Assembly (NCBI GenBank): GCA_030429495.1
Contig: JAUIFH010000002.1
Location: forward strand, 434,001-498,000
Direction: 5' to 3'
Length of the DNA: 64,000 nt
Source of the DNA: Alphaproteobacteria bacterium
Lineage (GTDB): Bacteria; Pseudomonadota; Alphaproteobacteria; Rhodobacterales; Rhodobacteraceae
This document shows positions 24,185-32,555 of this stretch, one piece after another. The translations under genes and the position numbers were made by a program. The notes beneath the pieces were generated by a model that made no database searches, was not told where the DNA came from, and saw nothing but the letters and a program-made list of their open reading frames with translations. Positions within the stretch are counted from its first letter, which is position 1. Each line of letters begins with the position of its first letter.

Positions 24185-25335
24185 CGGCACCAGAACGCGG
24201 CTTCCCGGAGGAAGAATGCGCGGCCCGCGTCGCGCGGGCGCAGGGCCACATGGCGGCGGCGGGGCTGGAAGGGCTGCTGCTGACCACGGAGGCGGAGGTT
24301 CGCTACTTCTCCGGCTTCCAGACCCTCTTCTGGCAAAGCCCGACGCGGCCCTGGTTCCTGTTCGTCCCGGCAGCAGGAAAGCCTGTCGCGGTCATCCCGG
24401 AAATCGGCGCGGCGCTGATGCGGCGGACATGGGTCGAGGATATCCGCACGTGGTCCGCGCCCGCCCCGTCCGATGACGGGATCAGCCTTCTGCGCGACTT
24501 GCTCGCGCCATACGCGCGCATCGGTCTGCCGAAAGGTCACGAGACCATGCTGAGGATGCCGCTTGGCGACTACGAGCGGCTGACTAGGCTCCTGCCGAAC
24601 CTTGTGATTGCGGATGCGACCGCGATCGTCCGCGACCTGCGCATGGTGAAGTCCGCGCGCGAGATCGAGAAGATCGCGCATATCTGCGCCATCGCCTCGC
24701 GGGCTTTCGCGAAGGTGCCGGACTTCGTCCATGCCGGCCAACCGCTGGAGGAGACGTTTCGCGCCTTCCGCCGCGCCTGCATCGCCGAAGGGGCGGACGA
24801 TGTGCCCTATCTCGTAGGGGGCGCCGATCAGGGCGGCTATCATGACGTGATCTCCCCACCATCGGTGACGCCCTTGCGCCCGGGCGATATCCTGATGCTC
24901 GACACCGGGTCGGTCTGGGATGGCTATTTCTGCGACTTCGACCGCAACTGGGCAATCAGCCACGCGGATGACGCCTCGCGCCGTGCTCACGACGTGCTCT
25001 ACCGCGCTACGGAAGCCGGACTGGCCGCCGCCCGTCTTGGCGCGACGTGCCGCGACCTGTTCCGCGCGATGCAGGGCGTCATCGCCGAATATGACAGCGG
25101 GCCGGGCGATGTCGGGCGGCTGGGCCACGGGCTTGGCATGCAGTTGACGGAATGGCCGTCGCACGCGCTTTTCGACGATACGGTTCTGACCGAGAACATG
25201 GTGCTGACGCTTGAGCCGTCGCTCGGCTATGGTGACGGCAGGATCATGGTGCACGAGGAAAACATCGTGATCACCGATGGCGCGCCCCGGCTCCTGTCGG
25301 TCCGCGCGCCCGCCGAACTGCCGGTCATCGGCTGA
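24181..25335 (+). CDS. M24-family metallohydrolase (Xaa-Pro peptidase / ectoine hydrolase-like)
   Basis: 384 residues. An N-terminal creatinase-like domain (about 10-150) precedes the pita-bread domain. The five metal ligands are visible: Asp241 (MLDTGS), Asp252 (FCDFDRNW), His316 (LGHGLGMQLTEW), Glu345 (LEPSLG) and Glu359 (HEENI). M24 proteins include prolidases, creatinase and the ectoine hydrolase DoeA/EutD; the GHGLGMQLTE stretch and the neighbours (PLP lyase, EutA-like) favour a small amide/imine hydrolase over a true peptidase. Overlaps dpaL by 4 nt and precedes the racemase-like gene by 9 nt. Confidence 0.8.
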   Translation: MTAPERGFPEEECAARVARAQGHMAAAGLEGLLLTTEAEVRYFSGFQTLFWQSPTRPWFLFVPAAGKPVAVIPEIGAALMRRTWVEDIRTWSAPAPSDDGISLLRDLLAPYARIGLPKGHETMLRMPLGDYERLTRLLPNLVIADATAIVRDLRMVKSAREIEKIAHICAIASRAFAKVPDFVHAGQPLEETFRAFRRACIAEGADDVPYLVGGADQGGYHDVISPPSVTPLRPGDILMLDTGSVWDGYFCDFDRNWAISHADDASRRAHDVLYRATEAGLAAARLGATCRDLFRAMQGVIAEYDSGPGDVGRLGHGLGMQLTEWPSHALFDDTVLTENMVLTLEPSLGYGDGRIMVHEENIVITDGAPRLLSVRAPAELPVIG

Positions 25336-25344
25336 GGAGAGAAG

Positions 25345-26085
25345 ATGCGGCTGCCATTCGCGACGGACAAGGGGATGGGCACCCGCGCCGCGATGGGGCT
25401 GATCGTCCTGCCGGCGGATGAGACGCTGGAGAACGAGATGCGCGCGCTTCTGCCCGAGGCGGATGTCGCGCTTTATCACAGCCGCATCTCCATGCCGCCG
25501 GAGGTGACCGCCGAGACACTGGCGGCGATGGGTGCGGCACTGCCGTCGGCTGTCGCGATGCTGCCGGAAAGCCCGCTTGACGTGATCGGCTATGGCTGCA
25601 CCTCTGGTGCGACGGTGATCGGGCCGGAGGGCGTGCGCGCCCGCGTGAACAAAGTTCATCCCGAGGCGCGCGTGACTGATCCTATCACGGCGACCCTCGC
25701 CGCCTGCCGCGCGCTCGGTCTGCGCCGGCTTGGTTTCGTGACCCCCTATGTCGAGAGTGTTTCCGAAGCGATGCGGGCGCTTCTCATCGAAAGTGGGCTC
25801 GAGATCGCAGGCTTCGCGTCATTCGAGGAGGGCGACGACCGCGTCGTTGCGCGCATTACGCCCGAAAGCATTCTCTCCGCGATCGAAATCGTCGCGGGGA
25901 TGGCGGACTGCGACGGGGTCTTCGTATCCTGCACGAACCTTCGCGTCGCGGGTATCGCGGACGCGGCCGAGCGTCGCATCGGCCGCCCGGTGATCTCGTC
26001 GAACCTCGCGCTTGGCTGGCATATGCGCGCACTCGCGAAACTTCCCGCGCTTGCCGGTCCGACCCTACTGCGGCAACCGGCCTGA
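25345..26085 (+). CDS. Asp/Glu racemase-superfamily protein, EutA / arylmalonate-decarboxylase-like
   Basis: 246 residues with GAGGAGAG ribosome site. Both active-site cysteines of the superfamily are present: Cys85 in GYGCTSGAT and Cys196 in VSCTNLR. The pattern (GLIVLPADETLENEM at the N-terminus, then LGFVTPYVESVSEAM) is that of maleate isomerase/EutA proteins. EutA belongs to ectoine-utilisation loci, where its exact reaction is not settled. Last gene of the operon dpaL-M24-this. Confidence 0.82.
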   Translation: MRLPFATDKGMGTRAAMGLIVLPADETLENEMRALLPEADVALYHSRISMPPEVTAETLAAMGAALPSAVAMLPESPLDVIGYGCTSGATVIGPEGVRARVNKVHPEARVTDPITATLAACRALGLRRLGFVTPYVESVSEAMRALLIESGLEIAGFASFEEGDDRVVARITPESILSAIEIVAGMADCDGVFVSCTNLRVAGIADAAERRIGRPVISSNLALGWHMRALAKLPALAGPTLLRQPA

Positions 26086-26262
26086 CAACGGTCGGCATGC
26101 CTAAGTGCCGGTGATACTGTTGCCCGGGCTGGCGTGAACGCCTACAAGATATTGTGCTTTGGCGGGGCGCGAAGGGGACGACAGGATGGGCCGCAGAGTC
26201 AAAACGGACGGACCGGGCCGCGTATGTCGGCGGATGTTGCCACGCACGGCGGGGCAGTCGGG

Positions 26263-28311
26263 ATGAGTTCATCCGCAAGCCAGAAACGCGCGATCAGGAT
26301 TCCGCCTGAGGTCGCCTCCGCCCGCGAGGCGGCGGGCCGCGACGGGTTCATCCTGCGGGGCGAACTTGTCGATGCCTATTTCATCCGCCGCTCACCCATC
26401 CTGTTCGTAACGTTCGACAACCTCGCCTCGGTTGGCGAATACGATCCGCCGCAGCCATGGCTTCACGCCCGGATGGCGAAAGAGGGGTTTTCCATCCTCG
26501 GCCTGATCGCCACCCGCAAGGACTGGTATCGCAACGCCGACACGCCGCGCCTTCTCACCGAGCTGCGCGATGCCGGCCTGTTCAAGGGATTCGAGCGGAT
26601 CGTCTTTGTCGGCACTTCGATGGGCGGCTACGCCGCGCTGACCTATTCGCGTATCGTGCCGGGTTCTGTCGTGCTGGGCTTCAGCCTTCAAACGACGCTG
26701 AACCGGGACATTGCCCCGTTCGAGGATCGCTTCCGCTACGCGCAGCGCAAGTGGGACTGGGAAAGCCCTGACTACCTCGATGCCGCCACGGCCGCGAGCG
26801 CGGCCAGCGAGATATGGCTGTTCTACGACCAGTTCGTCGGCGAAGACCGCGCCCATGCCGCGCGGGTGCCTGGCCCGGCGGTCCGCCATGTCGCGTGCGG
26901 CCATTTCGGCCACCGCATCATGCGGCAACTGAAGGCGAGCGGAACGCTTGATACGGTCCTCAGGCAGATCGGCACCGGCCGTTTTGACGAGGCAGCCTTT
27001 CGAAAGGCCCTGCGAAGCAGGCGCGACATCCGGGTCTGGCGGAAGGAGTTCCTGCGCAATCTTGAACTGCGCGGTCACGGCCAACTTGCCACACAGATGG
27101 CCGAATGGTTCCTCGCGGACGATCCGCGATCGCGATACGCGCGCAAGACCCTGGCGCGGCTTGCCGAAACCGCCGAAGCCGCCCCGGAGGTGCGCGAAAT
27201 CATCGTGTCTGACGGCGATCCGCAACCGCCGTTCCGGGGAGAAATCCTCAAGATCGCGGGCGGGATCGTCGTTCCCGAGCGTGACCACGATACCGGACTG
27301 GCCTCGGGCGTTCTGTTCGCCGACCGCAGTTACTGCGAGTTGTCGAAGGCGTGGATCCGGGCCGGAAAATTCACACCCGAGCCGGTGCTGGCACCGGACG
27401 AGCCGATCGAGCCGCTGCCGGGCCGGCATCTGTTTGCCGGGCATCTTCGCGGCCATTTCGGCCATTTCCTCGTGGAGTCGACCGCCCGGCTGTGGGCGCT
27501 CGACGCGCTGGGCGACGAACTCGACGGCATTATCTACCTGCCCTATCGCGGCGCGGTCGAACCGACGCGCCGCATCATCCGGTCGCGGCAGGATTTCTTC
27601 CACCGCCTTGGCGTGACGGTCCCGATCCAGACATTTGCAACGGCTGTTCAACCCGAAGTGCTGTATGTTCCCGAACTCGGTTTCGGCTGGCTTGAGCGCT
27701 ATGCGGGTTCGCCAGCCTACCGGCGGCTCATGCGTGAACGACTGGGCCACGGGATCGCGCCGGAGGGCGGCGAAAAGCTCTATGTCAGCCGCTCCCGTTT
27801 GCCATCCAAGCGCGGCGGGATTCTCGGAGAGACGGTGATCGAGGAGAACCTCGCCCGGCAGGGCTACGAGATATTCCACCCCGAGAAACACCCGTTGGAC
27901 GTTCAGATCGCACGCTACAAGGCGGCGCACAGGATCGTCGCGCTTGACGGATCGGCCCTGCATCTGGCCGCCTACTTCCTTCGCGAAGGCGGGCAGGTGG
28001 CGCTGATCCTGCGGCGGTCAAAGGCGAACGCGGCCGACTATGTCCTGCAATACCGATCCTTCTGCGGCGTGGATCCGGACATCATCGACGTAATCCGCAA
28101 GGACTGGATTTCGGGTGACGCGCGGCGGGTCGATTTCCGTTCGGTGGGCGAACTCGATTTCACGGCGTTGTTCGGCCGGCTCCAAGAACTTGGTTACACC
28201 GAACCCGGTTTCGCCCCCGACCTGCCGGGCAAAAAGGACATCGAAGCGATGTTGCAGGAATTTTCCGAGCGTCGCAGCGAGGATTTCGCGGCCATCGGGG
28301 ACGACGATTGA
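26263..28311 (+). CDS. Fusion of alpha/beta-hydrolase-like domain with GT61 glycosyltransferase
   Basis: From ATG 26263 the protein is 682 residues; earlier starts (ATG 26224, GTG 26134) are in frame. Residues about 45-230 form an alpha/beta-hydrolase-like unit with the nucleophile elbow GTSMGGYAA (Ser119) and plausible triad partners Asp189 (FYDQF) and His214 (CGHFGH). Residues about 330-610 match GT61 (DUF563) enzymes: HLRGHFGHFLVESTARLW, LPYRGAVEPTRRI, KLYVSRSRLPSKRG and DGSALHLAAYFL. The combination suggests an enzyme that both transfers sugar and acts on an ester or acyl group of the same glycan; that is inference. Followed by two stacked inverted repeats before a convergent glycan operon. 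Confidence 0.7.
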   Translation: MSSSASQKRAIRIPPEVASAREAAGRDGFILRGELVDAYFIRRSPILFVTFDNLASVGEYDPPQPWLHARMAKEGFSILGLIATRKDWYRNADTPRLLTELRDAGLFKGFERIVFVGTSMGGYAALTYSRIVPGSVVLGFSLQTTLNRDIAPFEDRFRYAQRKWDWESPDYLDAATAASAASEIWLFYDQFVGEDRAHAARVPGPAVRHVACGHFGHRIMRQLKASGTLDTVLRQIGTGRFDEAAFRKALRSRRDIRVWRKEFLRNLELRGHGQLATQMAEWFLADDPRSRYARKTLARLAETAEAAPEVREIIVSDGDPQPPFRGEILKIAGGIVVPERDHDTGLASGVLFADRSYCELSKAWIRAGKFTPEPVLAPDEPIEPLPGRHLFAGHLRGHFGHFLVESTARLWALDALGDELDGIIYLPYRGAVEPTRRIIRSRQDFFHRLGVTVPIQTFATAVQPEVLYVPELGFGWLERYAGSPAYRRLMRERLGHGIAPEGGEKLYVSRSRLPSKRGGILGETVIEENLARQGYEIFHPEKHPLDVQIARYKAAHRIVALDGSALHLAAYFLREGGQVALILRRSKANAADYVLQYRSFCGVDPDIIDVIRKDWISGDARRVDFRSVGELDFTALFGRLQELGYTEPGFAPDLPGKKDIEAMLQEFSERRSEDFAAIGDDD

Positions 28312-28313
28312 AG

Positions 28314-28366
28314 CGTTTCGATTGAAACGGCAATGATCGGAATTCGAACGAAAAAGGTTCGAATTC
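28314..28366. terminator. Two stacked inverted repeats between convergent glycan genes
   Basis: CGTTTC-GATT-GAAACG (28314-28329) is followed by GAATTCGAAC-N7-GTTCGAATTC (28340-28366), a perfect 10-bp stem with an A-rich loop. They fill the 80-nt space between two converging stops and could act as a bidirectional terminator; T-runs are short. Confidence 0.55.
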
Positions 28367-28391
28367 TGAGTTGGCGTAAATCCGAAACACC

Positions 28392-30200
28392 CTAGGCCGC
28401 GCCAGCGTCAAGGACGATGCCGCCTGCCTTCTCGCCGCCCTCAACGACCGCGAACCCCTTATCGGCAAGGCATCCGGGAAAGGCATGGACCTTCAGCATC
28501 CGCTCGCAGAGGATGATCCGGCGAACCGACGGCACAACGGCGGCCGCCAGAATTTCCGGCGTCAGGCGCGGATCGTTGATGGCCAGGACGGTCGGCCGGA
28601 AATCGCGGATCAGCGCGGAGAGGCCGCTTGCGCGGTCGCCGTCGTCACCGGCCAGGAACAATGGTCCATCGACGATCTTCAGCCGGTCGCTGCCGATCTC
28701 ATGGGCTTCAGCTATCTCGCGCCCGATCTGGGCGAGGGCTGCGCGCTCCTCGTGAGCCAACACGACGACACGCGGATAGGTTCGTACCGACAGCACCGGA
28801 AGAAAGCAGATGCCGGCCGCAAGTTCGAGCAGCCGGTCGCGCTTGCCGATCATGAACCGCCGGTATCGTGCGTTCCGGCGGTCGAACTTGCCTGTCGCGA
28901 CCTCTTGCAAGGCAAGCGGCCCGAAGACCCTCGGGTCGGCAGGCAGCATCACATCATGGTTGGCGACGTATTCGAAGGCGATATCGGTCGAGCGGTCGAT
29001 CCGGCCGGCAATGTAGGGATCTCCGCCGGCGGCATCGGCGTCGAAGCCCGCCACCGGCCGGTTGCGGCGTTCGGACTTAGGCCGCTCTGACGATTTCTTT
29101 TCCACAGCACTCATCAGAGCCGCGATCTTGGCAGGGTCACGCGCTTTCGGCGGCTTCGCGGCGATCTGCGTGATCGGAACCTGCGATGCCTCGATCAGGC
29201 CAGCCTTCAGCTCGGCATAGGCGTCGGTCTTCCTGAAGTCTTCCAGCCGCGCCTCGACCCGTTCCAGCGCCTGATGATGCAACCGGTTCAGCACCGGGTC
29301 CTTCAGGAGTTCCGCCGCGATCCGGGCGCGTTCGGCCGAATAGCGCAGGATGTTGGTGTCCTTCACCTCGTTGCGATCCTGAAGCGCCCAGTAGTCGGCG
29401 TTGTACTTGTCCTTCTTGAGGTTCACGTTGCCGCGGAACTTGCGGACCGCATAGGCGTCGATCGACTTCACCGCGTAGTGGTTCATCTGCGCCCAGTCAT
29501 AGCCCAACGTGCGCCGGATCGAGCGCCAGCCGCGGAACTTGAAATAGTCCTCCATCGGCAGGCCCGAGCCGTTCAGCCAATGCACGCTGTCGGGGAAGTC
29601 GGTCTTCAGAACCTTGGACTTCATCGTCGGCCGGTGAATGCCGAGTTTCCAGATGTCGGGGTTGAACTTGAAGAGCGTCTTGACGCCCCAGCCCTTGTTC
29701 CAGAGCGGCGGCGCGGCGTGGAGGTACTGCTCCGTCACCGGCGCGCGGGACCAGTCCTGCACCCCGCCGGAGCCGAAGATGCGCCAGGTGATGACGATCC
29801 CGTTCGCCTCACCCGCCGCCGAGATCATCGAGTCGATCTTGCCGTCGCCGTAGTTGATGCAGAGAAATTCGTCGGCGTCGAAAACCAGCACCCAGTCCGA
29901 GGCCTGTACCACCGGCTCGTCCTGTGCGTGCTTGATCGCCGAGGGCTGCGGCTTCACCCCTTCGGGAATGACGTTGCGGCGATGGTGGCCGAGGCCGAGC
30001 TCCTCCAGCCGGATCAGCATGTCGTCGGTGCCGTCGGTGCAGTCGTTGGTATAGACGAGGATGTCGGTGAAGCCGACGGCAAGGTGATGCGCGAACCACT
30101 CGATGAGGTATGGCGCCTCGTCCTTCATCATCGACACGGCCGTGACGCGGCCATGCGGGCTTTCGTGTTTCTTCAGGCCGATCCGGGCGGGCGTTGTCAT
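28392..30200 (-). CDS. Glycosyltransferase family 2-like protein with long C-terminal extension
   Basis: ATG 30200 overlaps the preceding stop (ATGA); the frame is open further upstream only as antisense/out-of-frame shadow. 602 residues. The N-terminal part (15-135) is a Glyco_tranf_2_4-type domain: VSMMKDEAPYLIEWFAHHL, VYTNDCTDGTDDM and the metal-binding WVLVFDADEFL. The middle (140-330) is rich in aromatic and basic residues. After a charged linker (about 365-400) an extra domain of ~190 residues follows that I do not recognise (VFGPLALQEVATGKF, RTYPRVVVLAHEE). Cytoplasmic enzyme of surface glycan synthesis; donor unknown. Confidence 0.72.
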   Translation of the reverse strand: MTTPARIGLKKHESPHGRVTAVSMMKDEAPYLIEWFAHHLAVGFTDILVYTNDCTDGTDDMLIRLEELGLGHHRRNVIPEGVKPQPSAIKHAQDEPVVQASDWVLVFDADEFLCINYGDGKIDSMISAAGEANGIVITWRIFGSGGVQDWSRAPVTEQYLHAAPPLWNKGWGVKTLFKFNPDIWKLGIHRPTMKSKVLKTDFPDSVHWLNGSGLPMEDYFKFRGWRSIRRTLGYDWAQMNHYAVKSIDAYAVRKFRGNVNLKKDKYNADYWALQDRNEVKDTNILRYSAERARIAAELLKDPVLNRLHHQALERVEARLEDFRKTDAYAELKAGLIEASQVPITQIAAKPPKARDPAKIAALMSAVEKKSSERPKSERRNRPVAGFDADAAGGDPYIAGRIDRSTDIAFEYVANHDVMLPADPRVFGPLALQEVATGKFDRRNARYRRFMIGKRDRLLELAAGICFLPVLSVRTYPRVVVLAHEERAALAQIGREIAEAHEIGSDRLKIVDGPLFLAGDDGDRASGLSALIRDFRPTVLAINDPRLTPEILAAAVVPSVRRIILCERMLKVHAFPGCLADKGFAVVEGGEKAGGIVLDAGAA

Positions 30201-31012
30201 TCTTCGAGCGCGAGCGCCGGGTCGATGCCGAGTGCCTCGGACATCCGGTATGCATAGCTGCCCGGCAGGGGAACGTGCTTCCGCCACCACGGCTTGGTGC
30301 CGTTCGTGTAAAGATGGACGGAGAGCGTGTCGTCGGTGAAGTGCCCCTCCACCCGGCCGTGCGGATCGTAGAACACGTCGTTGAGCTGGAACGGTACCGG
30401 GTAGAGCACGTCGCGCGGCTTCGCCTGATCGAAGATGCCGGCGACCTTCGCGAAATGGGTGAAAGCCTGCGGGCCGAAGGCCGTGCGCTCGGTCGCATAA
30501 ATCTTCGCCGCGTGGGACATGTCGTCGGGCTGCTTGTCCATCTTCTTGCGCTGGCGCTTGTTCCACCACTCCGGATAGTCCGGCAGGTTGTCGTAGTAGT
30601 CGAGCAGGAGGTCCATGACCTCGCACTGCGCGGGCAGGCCGATCACGCCGCAGTTCAGTGCGCCGACAAAGCCGTGCTCGCCGAAGATATAGGGCATCGC
30701 ATCGGGGAACGGGCGGTGGCAGAATGCGTCGCAGTCGATCCAGACGGCGCCGGTCTTGCGGATCATCTTGTAGCGGAAGACGTTGGACAAGAAGGACGGG
30801 CTCGTATTCCCGACAAGCCCCATGTCCAGGTCCATGATTTCCGACGCGGGCCGGATCTCCACCCCATCGGGCGCATTGGGAACGTTGTCGGTGACGTAGA
30901 GCGTCGTCGGATGCCCCGCGGCGACATGCGATTTCAGGCAAAGCTGGTTGAGGTAGTGAAGGCGCGGCCCGATCCAGAGTGAGGCCACGGGTCTGCGGTT
31001 CAGTTCGGTCAT
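30197..31012 (-). CDS. Glycosyltransferase with DXD sugar-binding motif (GT32/capsular type)
   Basis: ATG 31012 (MTELNRRPVASLWIG) gives 271 residues. SLWIGPRLHYLNQLCLKS and HPTTLYVTDN form the nucleotide-binding start; FRYKMIRKTGAVWIDCDAF contains the DXD-type motif of Gly_transf_sug proteins; GFVGALNCGVIGLP and a His/Trp-rich C-terminus follow. It is the first gene of a two-gene minus-strand operon with the large GT2-like gene. Divergent from a methyltransferase gene across 145 nt. Confidence 0.72.
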   Translation of the reverse strand: MTELNRRPVASLWIGPRLHYLNQLCLKSHVAAGHPTTLYVTDNVPNAPDGVEIRPASEIMDLDMGLVGNTSPSFLSNVFRYKMIRKTGAVWIDCDAFCHRPFPDAMPYIFGEHGFVGALNCGVIGLPAQCEVMDLLLDYYDNLPDYPEWWNKRQRKKMDKQPDDMSHAAKIYATERTAFGPQAFTHFAKVAGIFDQAKPRDVLYPVPFQLNDVFYDPHGRVEGHFTDDTLSVHLYTNGTKPWWRKHVPLPGSYAYRMSEALGIDPALALEE

Positions 31013-31157
31013 GATCTTGTGCCTGCTACGCCCGTCTGCGGGTTTTCTTTGCCGGAGGGATAGCGCAAAAGCTGCTGCCAAGAAACAGCATTCTCCCCGG
31101 CTTGCGGTGATCGACAGGGCGCGTGTGCTGTTCTACGGTGCCGGAAAAGGGCAGGGC

Positions 31158-31859
31158 ATGGGCATCAGCATCAATATCGCGACACATATGGCGCGCTGCG
31201 CGCCGTTAGTTGAGGGCTGTTCGGACGGCGTAATGCTTGGCCGCCAGAAGATGCATTTCCGACCGAACTGGGGAAAGCGCCTTGTCGCGAACCTTGCGAC
31301 GCTGGGGATCGAGACGACGGAGGGCGCGCTATTTCAGGAGGACGGGTTTTGCGAGGCGTTCCTGCGCGCGATCGGCTGGCCGGCGCTTAAAAGCCTCGAC
31401 TTCTCCGATATCGAGGGCGCCGAGTTCATCCATGACCTGTCGCAGCCTGTGGGGGACGATCTCAGGCGGCGGTTCGACGTGATCTATGACGGCGGCACGA
31501 CGGAGCATGTCTTCGACATCGCCACAGCCTTCCGCAACGTCCATGCGATGCTGAAGGATGGCGGCGTGTTCCTGTCCTGCGTCGGCACCGACGGCTGGTT
31601 CGGCCATGGTTTCTACCAGGTCGGCCCCGACATTCCCTGGCGCTACTGGGGGGCCACGCTCGGCTACGAGGTGCTGGGCGTCTGGACCTTCAGCCGCGCC
31701 GGCAAGGACGAGCCGCTTCTAATCGCCGACCCGACGCACAGCCCGCGTGGCGCGACGCGCGATTTCGACCGGCCGCAATTCCTGTTCTATGCCGTGCGCA
31801 AGACCGGCGAGAAGGATAGCTACCCGCCGACGATCCAGTCGCACTACGTGGACTACTAG
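31158..31859 (+). CDS. SAM-dependent methyltransferase-like protein
   Basis: ATG 31158 is taken as start (233 residues); upstream in-frame codons to 31011 reach into the divergent promoter region. The motif FDVIYDGGTTEHVFDIATAF followed by MLKDGGVFLSCVG resembles the acidic-loop/post-motif part of class I methyltransferases, but the glycine-rich motif I is weak, so assignment is tentative. It ends 12 nt before an FkbM methyltransferase gene and sits in a glycan island, so a role in modifying sugar residues is plausible. Confidence 0.5.
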   Translation: MGISINIATHMARCAPLVEGCSDGVMLGRQKMHFRPNWGKRLVANLATLGIETTEGALFQEDGFCEAFLRAIGWPALKSLDFSDIEGAEFIHDLSQPVGDDLRRRFDVIYDGGTTEHVFDIATAFRNVHAMLKDGGVFLSCVGTDGWFGHGFYQVGPDIPWRYWGATLGYEVLGVWTFSRAGKDEPLLIADPTHSPRGATRDFDRPQFLFYAVRKTGEKDSYPPTIQSHYVDY

Positions 31860-31871
31860 GAGGTCACGCCC

Positions 31872-32549
31872 ATGGCCGAACTCAGCGCCGAGGAAGAACT
31901 TGCGAAGCTGAAGCGACGGCAGAACCGCAACATGCGGCACGCCTACGCGAAGGGCCTGATGCAGGGCATCCTCTCGATGCTGAAACCGGGTGACGTGGTG
32001 CTTGATTGCGGCGCTAACCTTGGTGCGGTGACTGGGCCGCTGGCCGCAACCGGCGCGATCGTTCACGCCTATGAACCTGACCCCTACGCCTTCGGCAAGC
32101 TGAGCGAGGTGTTCGGTGCCGTACCGAATGTGGAGTTGCACAATGCCGCGGTCGGCGTGGGCAGTGGCACGATCAGGTTGATGCGCGCCGACAATTTCGA
32201 CGCGAACCCGAAAGGCGCGTCGGTCAAGAGCACGGTCATCTCCGGCGGCCGGCGGATCGACGAGGATGCGAGCAACGCGATCGAGGTTGCGCTGGTCGAC
32301 CTGCCGGCTGTGGTCCGCGATCTGACCAGCCAACACGGTGAGATCGCCTTCCTCAAGATGGATATCGAGGGCGCGGAACTGGAACTGCTGGAGCGGATGC
32401 TGGAAGAAGATCTTTTCGACAAGGTCCGACTGACCGTCGCTGAGACGCATGAGAAGAAGTTCCGCGACCTCGTCCCGCGTTTTGAAGCGCTCCGGCGCGC
32501 TGTCGTGGAACGCTATCCGCCGACACGCGTCAATCTTGACTGGATCTGA
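31872..32549 (+). CDS. FkbM-family methyltransferase
   Basis: 225 residues with AGGAGG 9 nt before ATG 31872. SAM motif I is VLDCGANLGAVTG, with VHAYEPDPYAFGKL at motif II and IAFLKMDIEGAELELLERML, the FkbM signature around the catalytic region. FkbM enzymes O-methylate sugars or polyketides; here the glycan neighbours suggest methylation of a surface sugar. Probably co-transcribed with the preceding gene. Ends 6 nt from a convergent glycosyltransferase. Confidence 0.85.
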   Translation: MAELSAEEELAKLKRRQNRNMRHAYAKGLMQGILSMLKPGDVVLDCGANLGAVTGPLAATGAIVHAYEPDPYAFGKLSEVFGAVPNVELHNAAVGVGSGTIRLMRADNFDANPKGASVKSTVISGGRRIDEDASNAIEVALVDLPAVVRDLTSQHGEIAFLKMDIEGAELELLERMLEEDLFDKVRLTVAETHEKKFRDLVPRFEALRRAVVERYPPTRVNLDWI

Positions 32550-32555
32550 GGCCGC

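Noticed and set aside
24151-25659. 502-residue minus-strand frame, and similar long frames at 9603-11549, 26392-27963 and 35826-37106
   Set aside because: All lie opposite genes with intact catalytic motifs and show no domain of their own.
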